A stretch of 64,000 nucleotides of DNA from Cytophagales bacterium (GTDB lineage: Bacteria; Bacteroidota; Bacteroidia; Cytophagales; 172606-1): assembly GCA_030448185.1 (NCBI GenBank), contig JAUJNL010000023.1, positions 1 to 64,000 on the forward strand, written 5' to 3'. A program made the position numbers and the translations under genes. Below the pieces are notes generated by a model that saw only the letters and a list, made by a program, of their open reading frames with translations, ran no database searches and had not been told where the DNA came from. Below are positions 47,594-57,236 of this stretch, in pieces; the stretch's first letter is position 1; each line of letters opens with the position of its first letter.

Positions 47594-48571
47594 ATGACTC
47601 AAAACGCAATGACCCGCCGGCAATGGATTAAAAACAGTGCAGTGCTGGGAACGGCCGGAATAGTAAGCTATGAATTGGATGGTATTTCTATGGCTAAGAC
47701 ACCGCCGCTGACCACCGAAGAAATTGCCGCTATCGAAGCCGCTTTAGGCAAAAAAGGAACGTACAACGAAACCCAGGCAGTACACACTACCCCCTTGCCC
47801 CGCAATGATTTAAAGATCACCATTAAAGGCGAAGGGGTGCCCATTCCTTTCGGGTTCGGGGGCTGGGTCTCCCTGAAAAAAACCACGGATGGTAAGTCCA
47901 CCGTGCTGATGAGTGATACGGTACTGTTGGAAGAAGAGGTAAATCCGCTGATCAGTGCGGCCCATGCCAATGGCCTGGAAGTAAGCGCCATTCACAATCA
48001 TTTCTTCTACGAACAGCCCCGGATTTTTTATATGCACCTGCACGGGATGGGAAGTCCGGCTGAGCTGGCGAAAAAATACGCGGCGGCTATTCGGGAAACA
48101 AAACTCTTTCCGGCAAATCAGGCTGCTGCTTCCGCTAGTCCGGCCCAAACGGGCAAAGAGCTTTTTGACCTGCCGATGCTGGATACTATTGTAAAAAGTA
48201 CCGGCACGGTAAACGGCCCAACTTATAAATATACCATTGGCCGGGATGATCTGACGATAATGGCAATGGGTGCCGAGATGACCGCGGCCATCGGGTTAAA
48301 CTCCTGGGCTTCCTTTACGGGCTCCCGGGAACAGGCCCACATTGCGGGAGATATTGCCATGCTGGAAAGTGAAGTAAATAGCGTTATCAAGGCACTGCGG
48401 TTACACAACATCGAAGTAGTAGCCTTACATAACCACATGCTGCGCGAACAACCCCGCATCATCTTCCTGCACTATTATGGCCGGGGCGCCGCAACGGATT
48501 TAGCCAAAGGGTTCCGGGCAGCCCTTGACCAACTCGGCAAAAGCCCCCAGAAGCACTCCGGAAAGCATTAA
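47594..48571 (+). CDS. DUF1259 (LppY/LpqO-like) exported protein
   Basis: 325 aa from the ATG at 47594. A twin-arginine-type signal (TRRQWIKNSAVLGTAGIV). Two copies of the DUF1259 domain: first with IPFGFGGWVSLKKT, then HANGLEVSAIHNHFFYEQPR, IFYMHLHG; second with MTAAIGLNSWASFTGSREQA, RLHNIEVVALHNHMLREQPR, IIFLHYYGRG. The paired HNHxxxEQPRIxxxHxxG motifs look like metal sites. Function unknown. Confidence 0.92.
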   Translation: MTQNAMTRRQWIKNSAVLGTAGIVSYELDGISMAKTPPLTTEEIAAIEAALGKKGTYNETQAVHTTPLPRNDLKITIKGEGVPIPFGFGGWVSLKKTTDGKSTVLMSDTVLLEEEVNPLISAAHANGLEVSAIHNHFFYEQPRIFYMHLHGMGSPAELAKKYAAAIRETKLFPANQAAASASPAQTGKELFDLPMLDTIVKSTGTVNGPTYKYTIGRDDLTIMAMGAEMTAAIGLNSWASFTGSREQAHIAGDIAMLESEVNSVIKALRLHNIEVVALHNHMLREQPRIIFLHYYGRGAATDLAKGFRAALDQLGKSPQKHSGKH

Positions 48572-48711
48572 GTATAAGAATACAGCAGCGTCCAGGCCAC
48601 AAGGTGGCAGTGGACGCTGCTTAAAAACTCAAACGGATTCTGGCGTTAAAAACTTTATTTATTAGTAGCTCTTTCCAATACGCATCCGTAGCGGATTGAA
48701 TACCAGCCAGC

Positions 48712-49584
48712 TTATTCAGCTTGCAGTTCCACTTCAATGTAGCCTACATTCTTCCCTTTGCAGGTAGCGTAGCTCCTTACCACGTGGCTATTGCCGTTGC
48801 TCAGTATATGCGAAGCCTGCATCTCAATGGTATTATTGGCAAAAGCCAGATTTTCGGCCTTCATCCGGCAGCAGGTTACCAGATATCGGTCATCATTACC
48901 CGTCAGCCGATTGGTTAAGTGAATACACAGCCCAATCAGGTTGGCAGACATAATGGCAATGGGCATGGCCGGGTAATTGGGAAAATGGCCGGTGCAAAGG
49001 TATTCGGGTACCTGAATATACGCATTTGCCGTGTTTTCGGAGCAGCCCGTTACTTTCTGCTCAAAACCCAGTGCGTACGGATTCTCGAAAAGATCCAATG
49101 GATTCGCAATATAGGCGTGGCCGTTCATCCGCTCAAACAGCGTTTCGGAGAGGATGTGGTAGGATACATCCAATGTAATCAATGTCTCGCCAAAGGCGTT
49201 CCGCACTTCTGCGCTAACGGTTGCCTGTCTTTTATCAATGGATTGCAGCGTAGCTCTCACAACCAGGAAGGAACTGCCGATTGCATCCCCGTCCATCCGC
49301 TTATAATTTGCTTCACTGGCCAGGTAATAATGTTTCCGCTTCACTGGATTGTTCAGGGCGGCAATGCAGGAGCCCAGAATGGCGAGGTGCCGGCCGGCTT
49401 CGGCGGCTGAAATAGGTCCTATTTCGTTATTCAGGGGTTGTTCTACGACCACTCTTGCCTCAATGGTCACCTCATCAATCAGCCGGATGTGATGTAAGGC
49501 AAAATACGGCTCTCTGACTTCAATCAGTTCAAATAATTCTTCTTTGGTAAGAAATCGTTCTTTAACGAGGACAGAATGGTTCAT
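48712..49584 (-). CDS. Hotdog-fold (FabA/FabZ-like) double-domain protein
   Basis: 290 aa. The second half holds LCTGHFPNYPAMPIAIMSAN (about 197-216), matching the FabZ/FabA GHFPxxPxxP loop, then ENLAFANNTIEMQASHIL. The first half has AAEAGRHLAILGSCIAALNN (about 60-79), a hotdog central helix, and YYLASEANYKRMDG. So two hotdog domains in tandem. The FabZ catalytic His is H200; whether the active site is complete is not certain. Could be a dehydratase or acyl-binding protein of a polyketide-like pathway; no partner genes nearby. Confidence 0.65.
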   Translation of the reverse strand: MNHSVLVKERFLTKEELFELIEVREPYFALHHIRLIDEVTIEARVVVEQPLNNEIGPISAAEAGRHLAILGSCIAALNNPVKRKHYYLASEANYKRMDGDAIGSSFLVVRATLQSIDKRQATVSAEVRNAFGETLITLDVSYHILSETLFERMNGHAYIANPLDLFENPYALGFEQKVTGCSENTANAYIQVPEYLCTGHFPNYPAMPIAIMSANLIGLCIHLTNRLTGNDDRYLVTCCRMKAENLAFANNTIEMQASHILSNGNSHVVRSYATCKGKNVGYIEVELQAE

Positions 49585-51516
49585 GATAAATGGATTAAGT
49601 TGCTGCGTATAATAAAAAGTGATGGTTCAGAAAATAAAAAGCCCGGCCAGGCTGACGGAATCCAGCGGACATCCGTAAGACTAGTAGTTGAAAAGGTGCC
49701 CGGTTCGTTACCTAAAATAGGTAGTTGAAAGGGCACAGGGAAAGGTATTAGCGGCTGGCACGCATCCGAAAAGTGTATCTACAGGATGCGAAAGTACAGG
49801 CAAGTAAGAAGGTCATACTTGCAATCTGGTTAGGAAATAGCGATTAAATGAACAAATTATTACAGATTAAGGACGATGAATTTTGAAAAGTAAAGCGGCT
49901 TGGCTCTCTGATTTGGCTTTCGGGGTCAAAACAAGTTAAAAAAATGCCGCTTTCTGATACTATATTCCGTAATTTCTTACAAGGTAAACCATTTTAGAAA
50001 AAAAACATGTTTTTCGCGGTTACCGGAGCTTTTCTCCAAGCGAATTTACATTAGGTAAGTAGTTGCAGCAGAGCCTGGTAGGAGACTTAATTCATCCTGA
50101 TGCATAACCACGTTCCGCAATCCTGCGAATCGGTCAGGGTGTATATTTATTAATTACCCAACTACGATAACAGCGAAATCTCGCGGATTTTCGAACATCT
50201 CTCCCCGGAATTGCTCTGGCCGGAGATCATCCCTGAACGGACAATTGTGACCTGGGATTATTCCCAGCAGGTTTACCAAAAGGCAAGACGGATGCCACCA
50301 GGAAATTTTTTTCAGAAAGGCCTGCAAACGTAATAAATCACATCGCGTTAAGGTATTCATACGCCAGCTGCCAGAAGCCCATACTTTTTCGCTTTCGGGT
50401 TGCCAGACGCAGTTTCTTCCTGGAGCATGCGTTTGCCGTCCAGTTCCTTCGCGCGGCAGCAATATCCGGTATCTCCCCTTCTCCGTTCCTGCTGAACCAC
50501 CTGCCCGTAATGCGTACTAACTGGCGTACCGCTCTCAGCGGCAGGCAAATCAGTGGGTTCGCCATCAATGGAACGGAGCTTTATTTTCTCTACTTTAACG
50601 ATTTTCCGCGTAATGGTACGGGCTTAACACTGCCCCTTTCTGCATTTCACTTTCTGAAACTCAGAATCGCTTCATAGTCCAGGCAGTTGTTCTGCCAGCG
50701 CACCGGTACGTTTTCTGCATCCGCTTTAATGCTTAATCAACATACAATAGGCCTTCGTGTCGGACATACCAACCTCATTATGGGTACTTTGCCGACGGAG
50801 CGTTCCCCAGATGAATTTTTTCAGTGCTTAGCTTTTCCCGGAACCGGGGCGTCGGGAAACCAGTAACCTGCCGTCAGCTGGTGAATATCCGCCTCAATGT
50901 TGTAAAACCATGATCCAGGTGGGGATCAAACACAAAGCCGTTGGTGTAAATAATCATTGTGGGTACGTGCATTGGGGAAGTGGTACTGACTGGGCAAAAG
51001 ACCGGCACGACCACAGGATCAGGTCAGGAAGATTATCAAACGTTTCATCAGGTAGTCGGTCGTTAATAACTTTTCACGGAACGGTTTAGCGATAAATTGC
51101 CAGAGCGGACCAAATTAGTGGAGTAAATCAGAAATGTTACATTTGTTAAAGTAGCTTAATATTAATAAAACCAAAACGTATTGGTTCTATTGACAACGCA
51201 TACTTTCGCTAAAAACTGTTTTAATACCGCACTCCAGATGGGGGAGGCGATGTTAAGAACAAAGTTTTTACAATAAAGGAGAGATTTGCCAGTTAAAGGA
51301 ACTTTTGTTTAGGGTGAGGCAACAAGTTTCCAGGCTTCCTTACCCTGAATTTCGTGAGAGTGCTGACCGTTACTCTTATCCGCCTGGCTACATCGCCGCG
51401 CTCAGTTGTACCCGCGTTAATCGTTGGCATCAACGAAAAAATGAATTGTTGATGGCATCGATTGCTGGTTACCCTCCCCAACGGCTGGAGTCAAATCGCT
51501 GGCTGTTCCTGAACTG
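49585..51516. other. 1.9 kb without an intact gene
   Basis: 50040-51120 carries protein-like fragments on both strands that change frame often, e.g. plus ISRIFEHLSPELLWPEIIPE and IVTWDYSQQVYQKARRMPPG at about 50170-50300, minus KVEKIKLRSIDGEPTDLPAA (about 50595) and NVPVRWQNNCLDYEAILSF (about 50710). I recognise no family. 51120-51290 is AT-rich. 51300-51516 contains the lost 5' part of the next gene (LPNGWS at about 51475). Confidence 0.45.
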
Positions 51517-53796
51517 GTGAAGTACCCTGAGAACCTGGTAGCCTCCCCATCCGGAAAATACCTGGCCGTTACACATAATTGCAAAATCAAGAAAAGTATT
51601 ATGATCATCGATGCCGTTAATGAAAAAATCCTGCATGAACTCACAATTCCGAAAGCCTGGCTGGGGATTAGATTCAGAACGGATGAAAAATACCTGTACG
51701 CTTCGGGGGGTAACGACAACAGGGTGGTCATCTATCGGATTGAAAATAACCAGCTGAACCCGGACGGAGAAATTAAGCTCGGTGATGCCTGGCCCAAAAA
51801 TAAGATTGGCGTGGCCGGCCTCGAACTGGATTCGAAAAAAAATCTGTTGTATGCCGTTACCAAAGAGGACAGTTCTCTCTACACCTGCGACTTAACTTCC
51901 CGGAAGATAGTTGGCAAACTAAAACTGCCGACCGAACCGTATACCTGCCTGCTCTCTCCGGTTTCGGGTGAATTGTACATTTCACTCTGGGGTGGAGCAA
52001 AAGTGCTGGTCTACAACACCGATCAGAAGACCGTTGCGGGGGAAATAGCTACCGATAGTCATCCCAATGATATGACCATCTCGAAGGATGGCCGGGTACT
52101 TTTTGTGGCCAATGCCAATGCCAATTCGGTATCGGTGATAGAGGTACCTACCCGGCAGGTACTTGAATCCATTACCACTTCCCTGTTTCCGGCGGCCCCG
52201 GCGGGAAGTACCCCTAACGGACTGGCGCTTTCCACGGACGAAACCACCTTGTATATTGCCAATGCGGATAATAACTGTCTGGCCGTGTTTGATGTTTCCC
52301 GTCCGGGCCGCAGCAAGTCCCGCGGGTTTATTCCTACGGGCTGGTATCCGACTTCGGTGAAAGTAGTCGGTAACCGGATATTTGTGACCAATGGCAAAGG
52401 GTTTACCTCTAAACCCAATCCCCGCGGACCCGTTCCCGGCAAGAGCCGTGATGAAAATACGCAGTACATCGCCGCCCTCTTTAAAGGTACCCTTTCGGTT
52501 ATTGACCCGCCGAGTGAAGCAGATCTTTCCACCTTCTCGCTGGTTACATATCAGAATACGCCTTATAACCGGCAAAAAGAAAAGGTCGCCGACGGTATAG
52601 CCGGAAATCCGATTCCCCGGCGGGTGGGTGAGCCCTCTCCGATCAAATACGTGTTTTATATTATCAAGGAGAACCGAACCTACGATCAAGTACTCGGCGA
52701 TATGCCCGAAGGAAACGGTGATTCTTCGATCTGTTTATTCGGGGAAAAAATAACCCCCAACCACCATGCGCTGGCCCGAGAGTTTGTGCTGCTCGATAAC
52801 TTCTACGTGGACGCCGAAGTAAGCGCCGACGGGCATAATTGGTCGATGGCGGCTTATGCTACCGATTACGTCGAAAAAACGTGGCCAACCAGTTACGGAG
52901 GCCGCGGCGGCACCTACGACTACGAAGGCAGCCGTAAAGTGGCTTTCCCCAAATATGGATTTATCTGGGATTACTGCCAGCGGGCCGGCATTTCGTACCG
53001 TAGTTACGGAGAGTTTGAAGCCTATGCCAAACAGAGTAATTCAGCAATGATTGGGCATCTGGCGCCCAACTATCCGGATTATGACCTGAGTATCCAGGAT
53101 ATTACCCGGGAAGAAATCTGGGAACGTGATTTTGATTCGCTGCTGGCCCGTGATGCTGTGCCCCGGTTCAATACGGTTCGCCTGGGCAATGACCACACCA
53201 GCGGGGCCCGGGTAGGCGCACCCACCCCGGCAGCCCACGTAGCTGACAATGACCTGGCCCTGGGCCGTTTTGTGGAGCATTTATCGAAGAGCCGGATCTG
53301 GGGAGAATCAGTGGTATTTGTCCTGGAAGATGATGCCCAGAACGGTCCCGACCACGTCGATGCGCACCGGTCTCCGGCCCTGGTCATCAGTCCCTGGGTA
53401 CGCCGCCACAGCGTGGATCATACGATGTACTCTACTTCGGGCATGTTGCGCACCATGGAGTTGATTCTGGGATTGCCGCCCATGAGCCAGTACGATGCCG
53501 CGGCTACGCCTTTCTGGCGCCTTTTCACCAATAAGACGGATCTGACCGTCTATACAGCCCGCCCTAATCAGGTAGACCTGGAAGCTAAAAACACGGCCTA
53601 TAATAAAAATGCGGAAAAATCAGCCTCTTTCAACTTTGCCCACGCCGACGCCATTCCGGATGACGAATTTAGTGAGGTAATCTGGAAAGCAGTGAAGGGC
53701 GAAAACAGCGTAATGCCGGCACCCCGCCGCAGCGCCTTTACCCGCCTGGTAGAAAAAGAGGAGGACGAAGAAGAGGAGGAAGAGGACAAAAAGTAA
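51517..53796 (+). CDS. Beta-propeller phosphoesterase (YVTN repeats plus AcpA-like domain)
   Basis: 759 aa from the first ATG in frame. The N-terminal half (about 1-340) is a YVTN-type propeller (ENLVASPSGKYLAVTHNC; NGLALSTDETTLYIANADNN). The C-terminal half is a phosphoesterase of the acid phosphatase/phospholipase C type: YVFYIIKENRTYDQVLGD (about 383-400), NFYVDAEVSADGHNWSMAAY, SVVFVLEDDAQNGPDHVDAH (about 606-625), RSPALVISPWV. It ends in an acidic EEEEEEDKK tail. A signal peptide is missing: the family's VTLPNGWSL start appears in another frame just upstream (about 51472), so a frameshift near 51510 has removed it. Confidence 0.88.
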   Translation: MKYPENLVASPSGKYLAVTHNCKIKKSIMIIDAVNEKILHELTIPKAWLGIRFRTDEKYLYASGGNDNRVVIYRIENNQLNPDGEIKLGDAWPKNKIGVAGLELDSKKNLLYAVTKEDSSLYTCDLTSRKIVGKLKLPTEPYTCLLSPVSGELYISLWGGAKVLVYNTDQKTVAGEIATDSHPNDMTISKDGRVLFVANANANSVSVIEVPTRQVLESITTSLFPAAPAGSTPNGLALSTDETTLYIANADNNCLAVFDVSRPGRSKSRGFIPTGWYPTSVKVVGNRIFVTNGKGFTSKPNPRGPVPGKSRDENTQYIAALFKGTLSVIDPPSEADLSTFSLVTYQNTPYNRQKEKVADGIAGNPIPRRVGEPSPIKYVFYIIKENRTYDQVLGDMPEGNGDSSICLFGEKITPNHHALAREFVLLDNFYVDAEVSADGHNWSMAAYATDYVEKTWPTSYGGRGGTYDYEGSRKVAFPKYGFIWDYCQRAGISYRSYGEFEAYAKQSNSAMIGHLAPNYPDYDLSIQDITREEIWERDFDSLLARDAVPRFNTVRLGNDHTSGARVGAPTPAAHVADNDLALGRFVEHLSKSRIWGESVVFVLEDDAQNGPDHVDAHRSPALVISPWVRRHSVDHTMYSTSGMLRTMELILGLPPMSQYDAAATPFWRLFTNKTDLTVYTARPNQVDLEAKNTAYNKNAEKSASFNFAHADAIPDDEFSEVIWKAVKGENSVMPAPRRSAFTRLVEKEEDEEEEEEDKK

Positions 53797-53867
53797 CAAT
53801 GGCAGCGGACAGTAAGTAAATGGACAATGGATAAAGGGTAAGTCAGTGAACATAAGTACTTCGACAG

Positions 53868-54004
53868 AATTAGTTTAGTCTATTGCGAAATTAGTTTAGA
53901 CTATTTTGACTACTCAGGATGACATTGAACATAAATTAGTTTAGACTATATTACATTAGCTATTTGATTTTCAGAGTATATTTATTTGATAGTCTAAACT
54001 AATT
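53868..54004. repeat. Four copies of AATTAGTTTAGACTAT, last one inverted
   Basis: AATTAGTTTAGTCTAT at 53868-53883, AATTAGTTTAGACTAT at 53889-53904 and 53934-53949, and the exact reverse complement ATAGTCTAAACTAATT at 53989-54004. Copies 1 and 2 start 21 bp apart. The inverted copy can form a hairpin with copy 3, which may serve as terminator after the phosphoesterase gene. Confidence 0.75.
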
Positions 54005-54190
54005 GTGGTCAACTACTTAACATACTTGCCCTAGGACCATTTTATAATTCTTTCGGACTTGGTACTGAAGTCCCCTCGTGGAAGCGTTGTGCCAGAGCCG
54101 AAGGGCAGGGGATGATGGTTGAGGTCCAATTACCCTTTTAAAAACCGCTTCTTAAACTAATTTCTCAGGGTCTGGCTGTCTACTTTTTCG

Positions 54191-54360
54191 GTGTGTACGA
54201 CAAAATGCAGAGCGTTCATCCGCATTTAGCTTCGCTGAGAATAGTTGCAATGCGGATGGGTATAGCCGGGCATTTGAAATGCCCTTTCTCAGTTCCGCAT
54301 TGCAAATGCGGAACAACACGAACAAAGTTTAATGGTTGATCTGCAATTTGTCGTACACCC
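54191..54360. mobile_element. MITE-like element family 2, copy B, with an internal 19-bp insertion
   Basis: About 170 bp. Ends GTGTACGACAAAATGCAG and CTGCAATTTGTCGTACACCC as in copy A. The flanks CTTTTTCG (before) and TTTTTTCG (after) fit an 8-bp duplication with one mismatch. Relative to copy A, AGCTTCGCTGAGAATAGTT (54228-54246) is inserted between CCGCATTT and GCAATGCGG, the centre of the first palindrome. Otherwise close to identical. Confidence 0.88.
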
Positions 54361-54400
54361 TTTTTTCGGTCAAGCAGAATTTAATGTATATTTTGACCCG

Positions 54401-54835
54401 ATGAAAGAAGTCTTCAAATCCAGCGTAGCCACCCTGCGGTTTGACCCCGAATATAATCTGGTATATCTTATTTGGGATGGGGCAATAACATTTGACAAAT
54501 ACAAGGAGCCCTTTCTGTTCCTGCTCAGCCAATTCAAGCCCGAAGTAGTCGGAATTATATCTGACATCCGGAAGCAGGGAGTAGTAGGGCCCGAAATGCG
54601 CACCTGGCTGCAGAAGGAAGTTACACCCCGTTCCAAGGAAAGAGGGCTGAAGTTCTTTTACGTCGTCAGCGATGCCAATGTATTCAAGCACTATTACGTC
54701 AATACGATATTCAGACTGCTTCAGGGCAGCGATCAGATTGAAAGAAAATTGTTTCAGGATTTTGATAAGTGTGACACAGCTATTAAAGCTAGCATTGCTC
54801 AATACAAGTCACGGATAGTGGGGTCAAATTCATAG
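54401..54835 (+). CDS. STAS/SpoIIAA-like hypothetical protein
   Basis: 144 aa from the ATG at 54401. An ATG 23 codons upstream (54332) lies inside the MITE end and is thought spurious. TLRFDPEYNLVYLIWDGAIT, SQFKPEVVGIISDIRKQGVV, then KERGLKFFYVVSDANVFKHY. The pattern (strand, strand, D(I/T)RK region, later SDANVFKHYY) suits the SpoIIAA/STAS-like fold of small Bacteroidota proteins. Role unknown, perhaps regulatory. Confidence 0.65.
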   Translation: MKEVFKSSVATLRFDPEYNLVYLIWDGAITFDKYKEPFLFLLSQFKPEVVGIISDIRKQGVVGPEMRTWLQKEVTPRSKERGLKFFYVVSDANVFKHYYVNTIFRLLQGSDQIERKLFQDFDKCDTAIKASIAQYKSRIVGSNS

Positions 54836-55339
54836 TCCCAATCTGGTTGGCTACTCGTACTTGCGCGGATTTACTTCCGCGTCTATAGTTCTTCTACTGA
54901 CCAATTGTACAATACAAATAAGTCTTTCTGCCCACGTAATTTTCCCTGCTTTATCTTTTGGTTCACTTAGATTGTCTTTTGGCTCCTTACATTCTTCTTA
55001 GGAGACACCGTACTTTCGTTAGCTTCGCTGATCCCTAAAGGGATTGTCATTGCTACAAAGAATTACGAAGTAATCAGCGAAGCTAACGTAGGCAACTCAA
55101 CATCTGGGCATAAAAACGCTTCCCTGCTACGGTTAGCTCCGCTGATCCTTTCAGGATTAGTTTCACTCAACTACGTTTCTTTTGTTACGTTGAATTTGGG
55201 CAAGCAAAAGAACCCCTTTAGGGCTCGACGAAGTCAAAAGTAAGCCGCTAACCACAGAAGTCTTTATTGATAAAGAAGTAGCTAGAATCACTATAAATTC
55301 GGAAATTAGCAATTTAGTACCTACTACTTCCTTTTTCCG
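54836..55339. other. Non-coding region with 21-bp periodicity and inverted repeats
   Basis: 54935-55020 can be written as T-rich 21-bp blocks (ATTTTCCCTGCTTTATCTTT, GGTTCACTTAGATTGTCTTT, GGCTCCTTACATTCTTCTTA; 20 bases shown). 55017-55032 CGTTAGCTTCGCTGAT is inverted at 55073-55088. 55268-55330 reads as heptad-like units ([21 protein letters not shown]) related in style to the array at 16502. No gene. Confidence 0.5.
55017..55088. repeat. Inverted repeat CGTTAGCTTCGCTGAT
   Basis: CGTTAGCTTCGCTGAT (55017-55032) and ATCAGCGAAGCTAACG (55073-55088) are exact inverted copies. The TTAGCTTCGCTGA core is the same as in the module found inside MITE copies and at 610-629. Confidence 0.75.
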
Positions 55340-56134
55340 ATGCAGCAATACCACGACCTGATGCGCCATATTCTTACGCATGGCGTCCGTAAAGAAGACC
55401 GGACCGGCACCGGTACCGTCAGCGTATTTGGCTACCAGATGCGCTTTGATCTGGCCGCCGGCTTTCCGCTGGTGACTACTAAAAAAGTGCACCTTAAATC
55501 CATCATTCACGAACTGCTCTGGTTTTTGAAGGGTGAAAGTAATATTGCCTATCTCAAACAGAACGGCGTTTCGATCTGGGATGAATGGGCCGATGCGCAC
55601 GGAGAATTAGGGCCGGTGTACGGTAAACAGTGGCGTAGCTGGGCAGCACCCGACGGCAATACCATTGATCAGATTACTCAGGTAGTGCAACAAATAAAGC
55701 GGAACCCGGATTCTCGGAGACTGATCGTCACGGCTTGGAATCCAGCGGATGTCAACAAAATGGCTTTACCACCTTGCCATGCCCTTTTTCAATTCTACGT
55801 AGCGGAAGGCCGGCTTTCCTGCCAGCTCTATCAGCGCAGCGCCGATGTGTTCCTGGGAGTGCCGTTTAACATTGCCTCTTACGCCCTGCTGACGATGATG
55901 GTCGCCCAGGTGTGCCACCTGCAACCCGGCGAATTTATCTGGACCGGCGGCGATACGCATTTGTACCTCAACCATCTGGAACAGGTAAACCTGCAACTTT
56001 CCCGGGAGCCTAAAGCCCTGCCCCGCATGTGGATCAATCCGGAAGTAAGGGATATCTTTGGTTTTACGTACGAAGATTTCCGGTTGGAAAATTACGAGCC
56101 GCATCCGGCTATCAAAGCACCCGTAGCCGTATAA
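55340..56134 (+). CDS. thyA: Thymidylate synthase
   Basis: 264 aa, the same length as E. coli ThyA. It methylates dUMP to dTMP using methylene-tetrahydrofolate. [20 protein letters not shown] (15-34) binds phosphate; the nucleophile is C146 in [33 protein letters not shown] carries the R-S-x-D and N residues. It ends KAPVAV. No dihydrofolate reductase gene follows. The 3' flank is an inverted repeat whose other end touches the next start codon. Confidence 0.98.
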   Translation: MQQYHDLMRHILTHGVRKEDRTGTGTVSVFGYQMRFDLAAGFPLVTTKKVHLKSIIHELLWFLKGESNIAYLKQNGVSIWDEWADAHGELGPVYGKQWRSWAAPDGNTIDQITQVVQQIKRNPDSRRLIVTAWNPADVNKMALPPCHALFQFYVAEGRLSCQLYQRSADVFLGVPFNIASYALLTMMVAQVCHLQPGEFIWTGGDTHLYLNHLEQVNLQLSREPKALPRMWINPEVRDIFGFTYEDFRLENYEPHPAIKAPVAV

Positions 56135-56137
56135 TAA

Positions 56138-56330
56138 ATGGGTATTGGTTATTAGGTATCAGGTACTGGGAGTACTTCGAAATTTGATATTAGCTTCGCG
56201 GAGAACTATTCTCACCGAAGGTAATAGTTCCTGGTTCGGCATTCGAAATTATTTGTCAATGGCCAATCGTCATTGGAAAAAGGGCATTCAGGAAAAAATA
56301 ATACCTGATACCCCAATACCCAATACCCAT
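56138..56330. repeat. Long inverted repeat between thyA and CDF gene, carrying two short modules
   Basis: The left arm 56138-56165 (ATGGGTATTGG ... GGTATCAGGTA) is inverted at 56302-56330 with about four differences. In between lie TAGCTTCGCGGAGAACTATT (56191-56210) and, inverted, ACTATTACCTTCGGTGAGAA (56209-56228). Both are near-copies of the pair at 569-629. The right arm ends on the ATG of the next gene (56329). Confidence 0.65.
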
Positions 56331-57219
56331 GCGACCAACCGCCCCTTCAGGCATTGAGAAAGGACAAAAGTCTACGATTACCGGCATGCTCATCAACGCG
56401 GCCCTGGTGCTGGCTAAAGCCATCGCCGGGTTTGCGGGAAATTCGTATGCCTTAATTGCCGATGCTATTGAATCAGGCATGGATGTGTTCACCTCCGCCA
56501 TCATCTGGTTTGGCCTGCAGACTGCCGCTAAAGCCCCTGATGCGGATCATCCCTACGGGCACGGTAAAGCGGAGCCGGTAGCCACTATTATCGTTTCCCT
56601 TTTTCTGATCGGTGCCGCTCTGGTCATTGCTACACAGAGTTTTTATCACATACTAACCCCGCACAAAACACCGGCCCCGTTTACGCTGGTAGTGCTGCTG
56701 GTAGTAGTCGTGATCAAAGAACTGCTTTTCCGGTACACCCAAAAAGTGGGTAATGAAGTAAACAGTGGCGCCGTGAAAGCCGATGCCTGGCACCACCGCA
56801 GTGATGCCCTCACCTCACTGGCCGCTTTCATCGGAATCAGCATTGCCCTGATTGGGGGTGAAGGCTACGAAAGCGCCGACGACTGGGCAGCCCTGGTTGC
56901 CTCGGTCATTATCGTGTACAATGCGTATCACCTGTTTCGTCCGGCCTTTGCCGAAATCATGGACGAGGCCCCGGCGGGTGACTGGGTGCGGGAAGTAACG
57001 GACATTGCCCTCCAGGTGGAAGGCGTCATGGGGATTGACAAGTGTTTTGTACGCAAAATGGGCTTTGAATATTTCGTTGACCTGCACGTCATTGTTGACG
57101 GCGAACAAACCGTACGATTCGGGCATGATGTGGCCCACGCCGTTAAACGGGCTATTTTACAGGCTAAGCCCGTTATTTATGATGTGTTGGTCCATATAGA
57201 GCCGCATGTTGCTACCTGA
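56329..57219 (+). CDS. Cation diffusion facilitator family transporter
   Basis: 296 aa. A Zn/Co/Fe-type efflux antiporter of the inner membrane with about six helices and a C-terminal metallochaperone-like domain (about 215-296). Metal site in helix 2: ALIADAIESGMDVF (D45, D52 region); helix 5: DAWHHRSDALTSL (H156, D159). DHPYGHGKAEPVAT (73-86) is the family loop. Metal specificity is not predictable. The start codon overlaps the end of an inverted repeat. Confidence 0.93.
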   Translation: MRPTAPSGIEKGQKSTITGMLINAALVLAKAIAGFAGNSYALIADAIESGMDVFTSAIIWFGLQTAAKAPDADHPYGHGKAEPVATIIVSLFLIGAALVIATQSFYHILTPHKTPAPFTLVVLLVVVVIKELLFRYTQKVGNEVNSGAVKADAWHHRSDALTSLAAFIGISIALIGGEGYESADDWAALVASVIIVYNAYHLFRPAFAEIMDEAPAGDWVREVTDIALQVEGVMGIDKCFVRKMGFEYFVDLHVIVDGEQTVRFGHDVAHAVKRAILQAKPVIYDVLVHIEPHVAT

Positions 57220-57236
57220 TCTGCTTCGTATTTCCT

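Larger units (their letters stand above)
53797..54400. other. Non-coding region with repeats and a MITE
   Basis: 53868-54004 holds four copies of a 16-bp motif; 54193-54358 is MITE family 2 copy B. 54010-54185 shows nothing certain. The next gene starts at 54401. Confidence 0.5.

Noticed and set aside
54191..54360. Reading the palindromic repeats (with 29451, 34498, 43836, 62139) as a CRISPR array
   Set aside because: Units are scattered, have terminal inverted repeats and target duplications, and lack regular spacers; no cas genes present.
54332..54400. Extra N-terminus of the STAS-like protein starting inside MITE copy B
   Set aside because: The residues derive from the mobile element end and do not look like the family; the ATG at 54401 is adequate.
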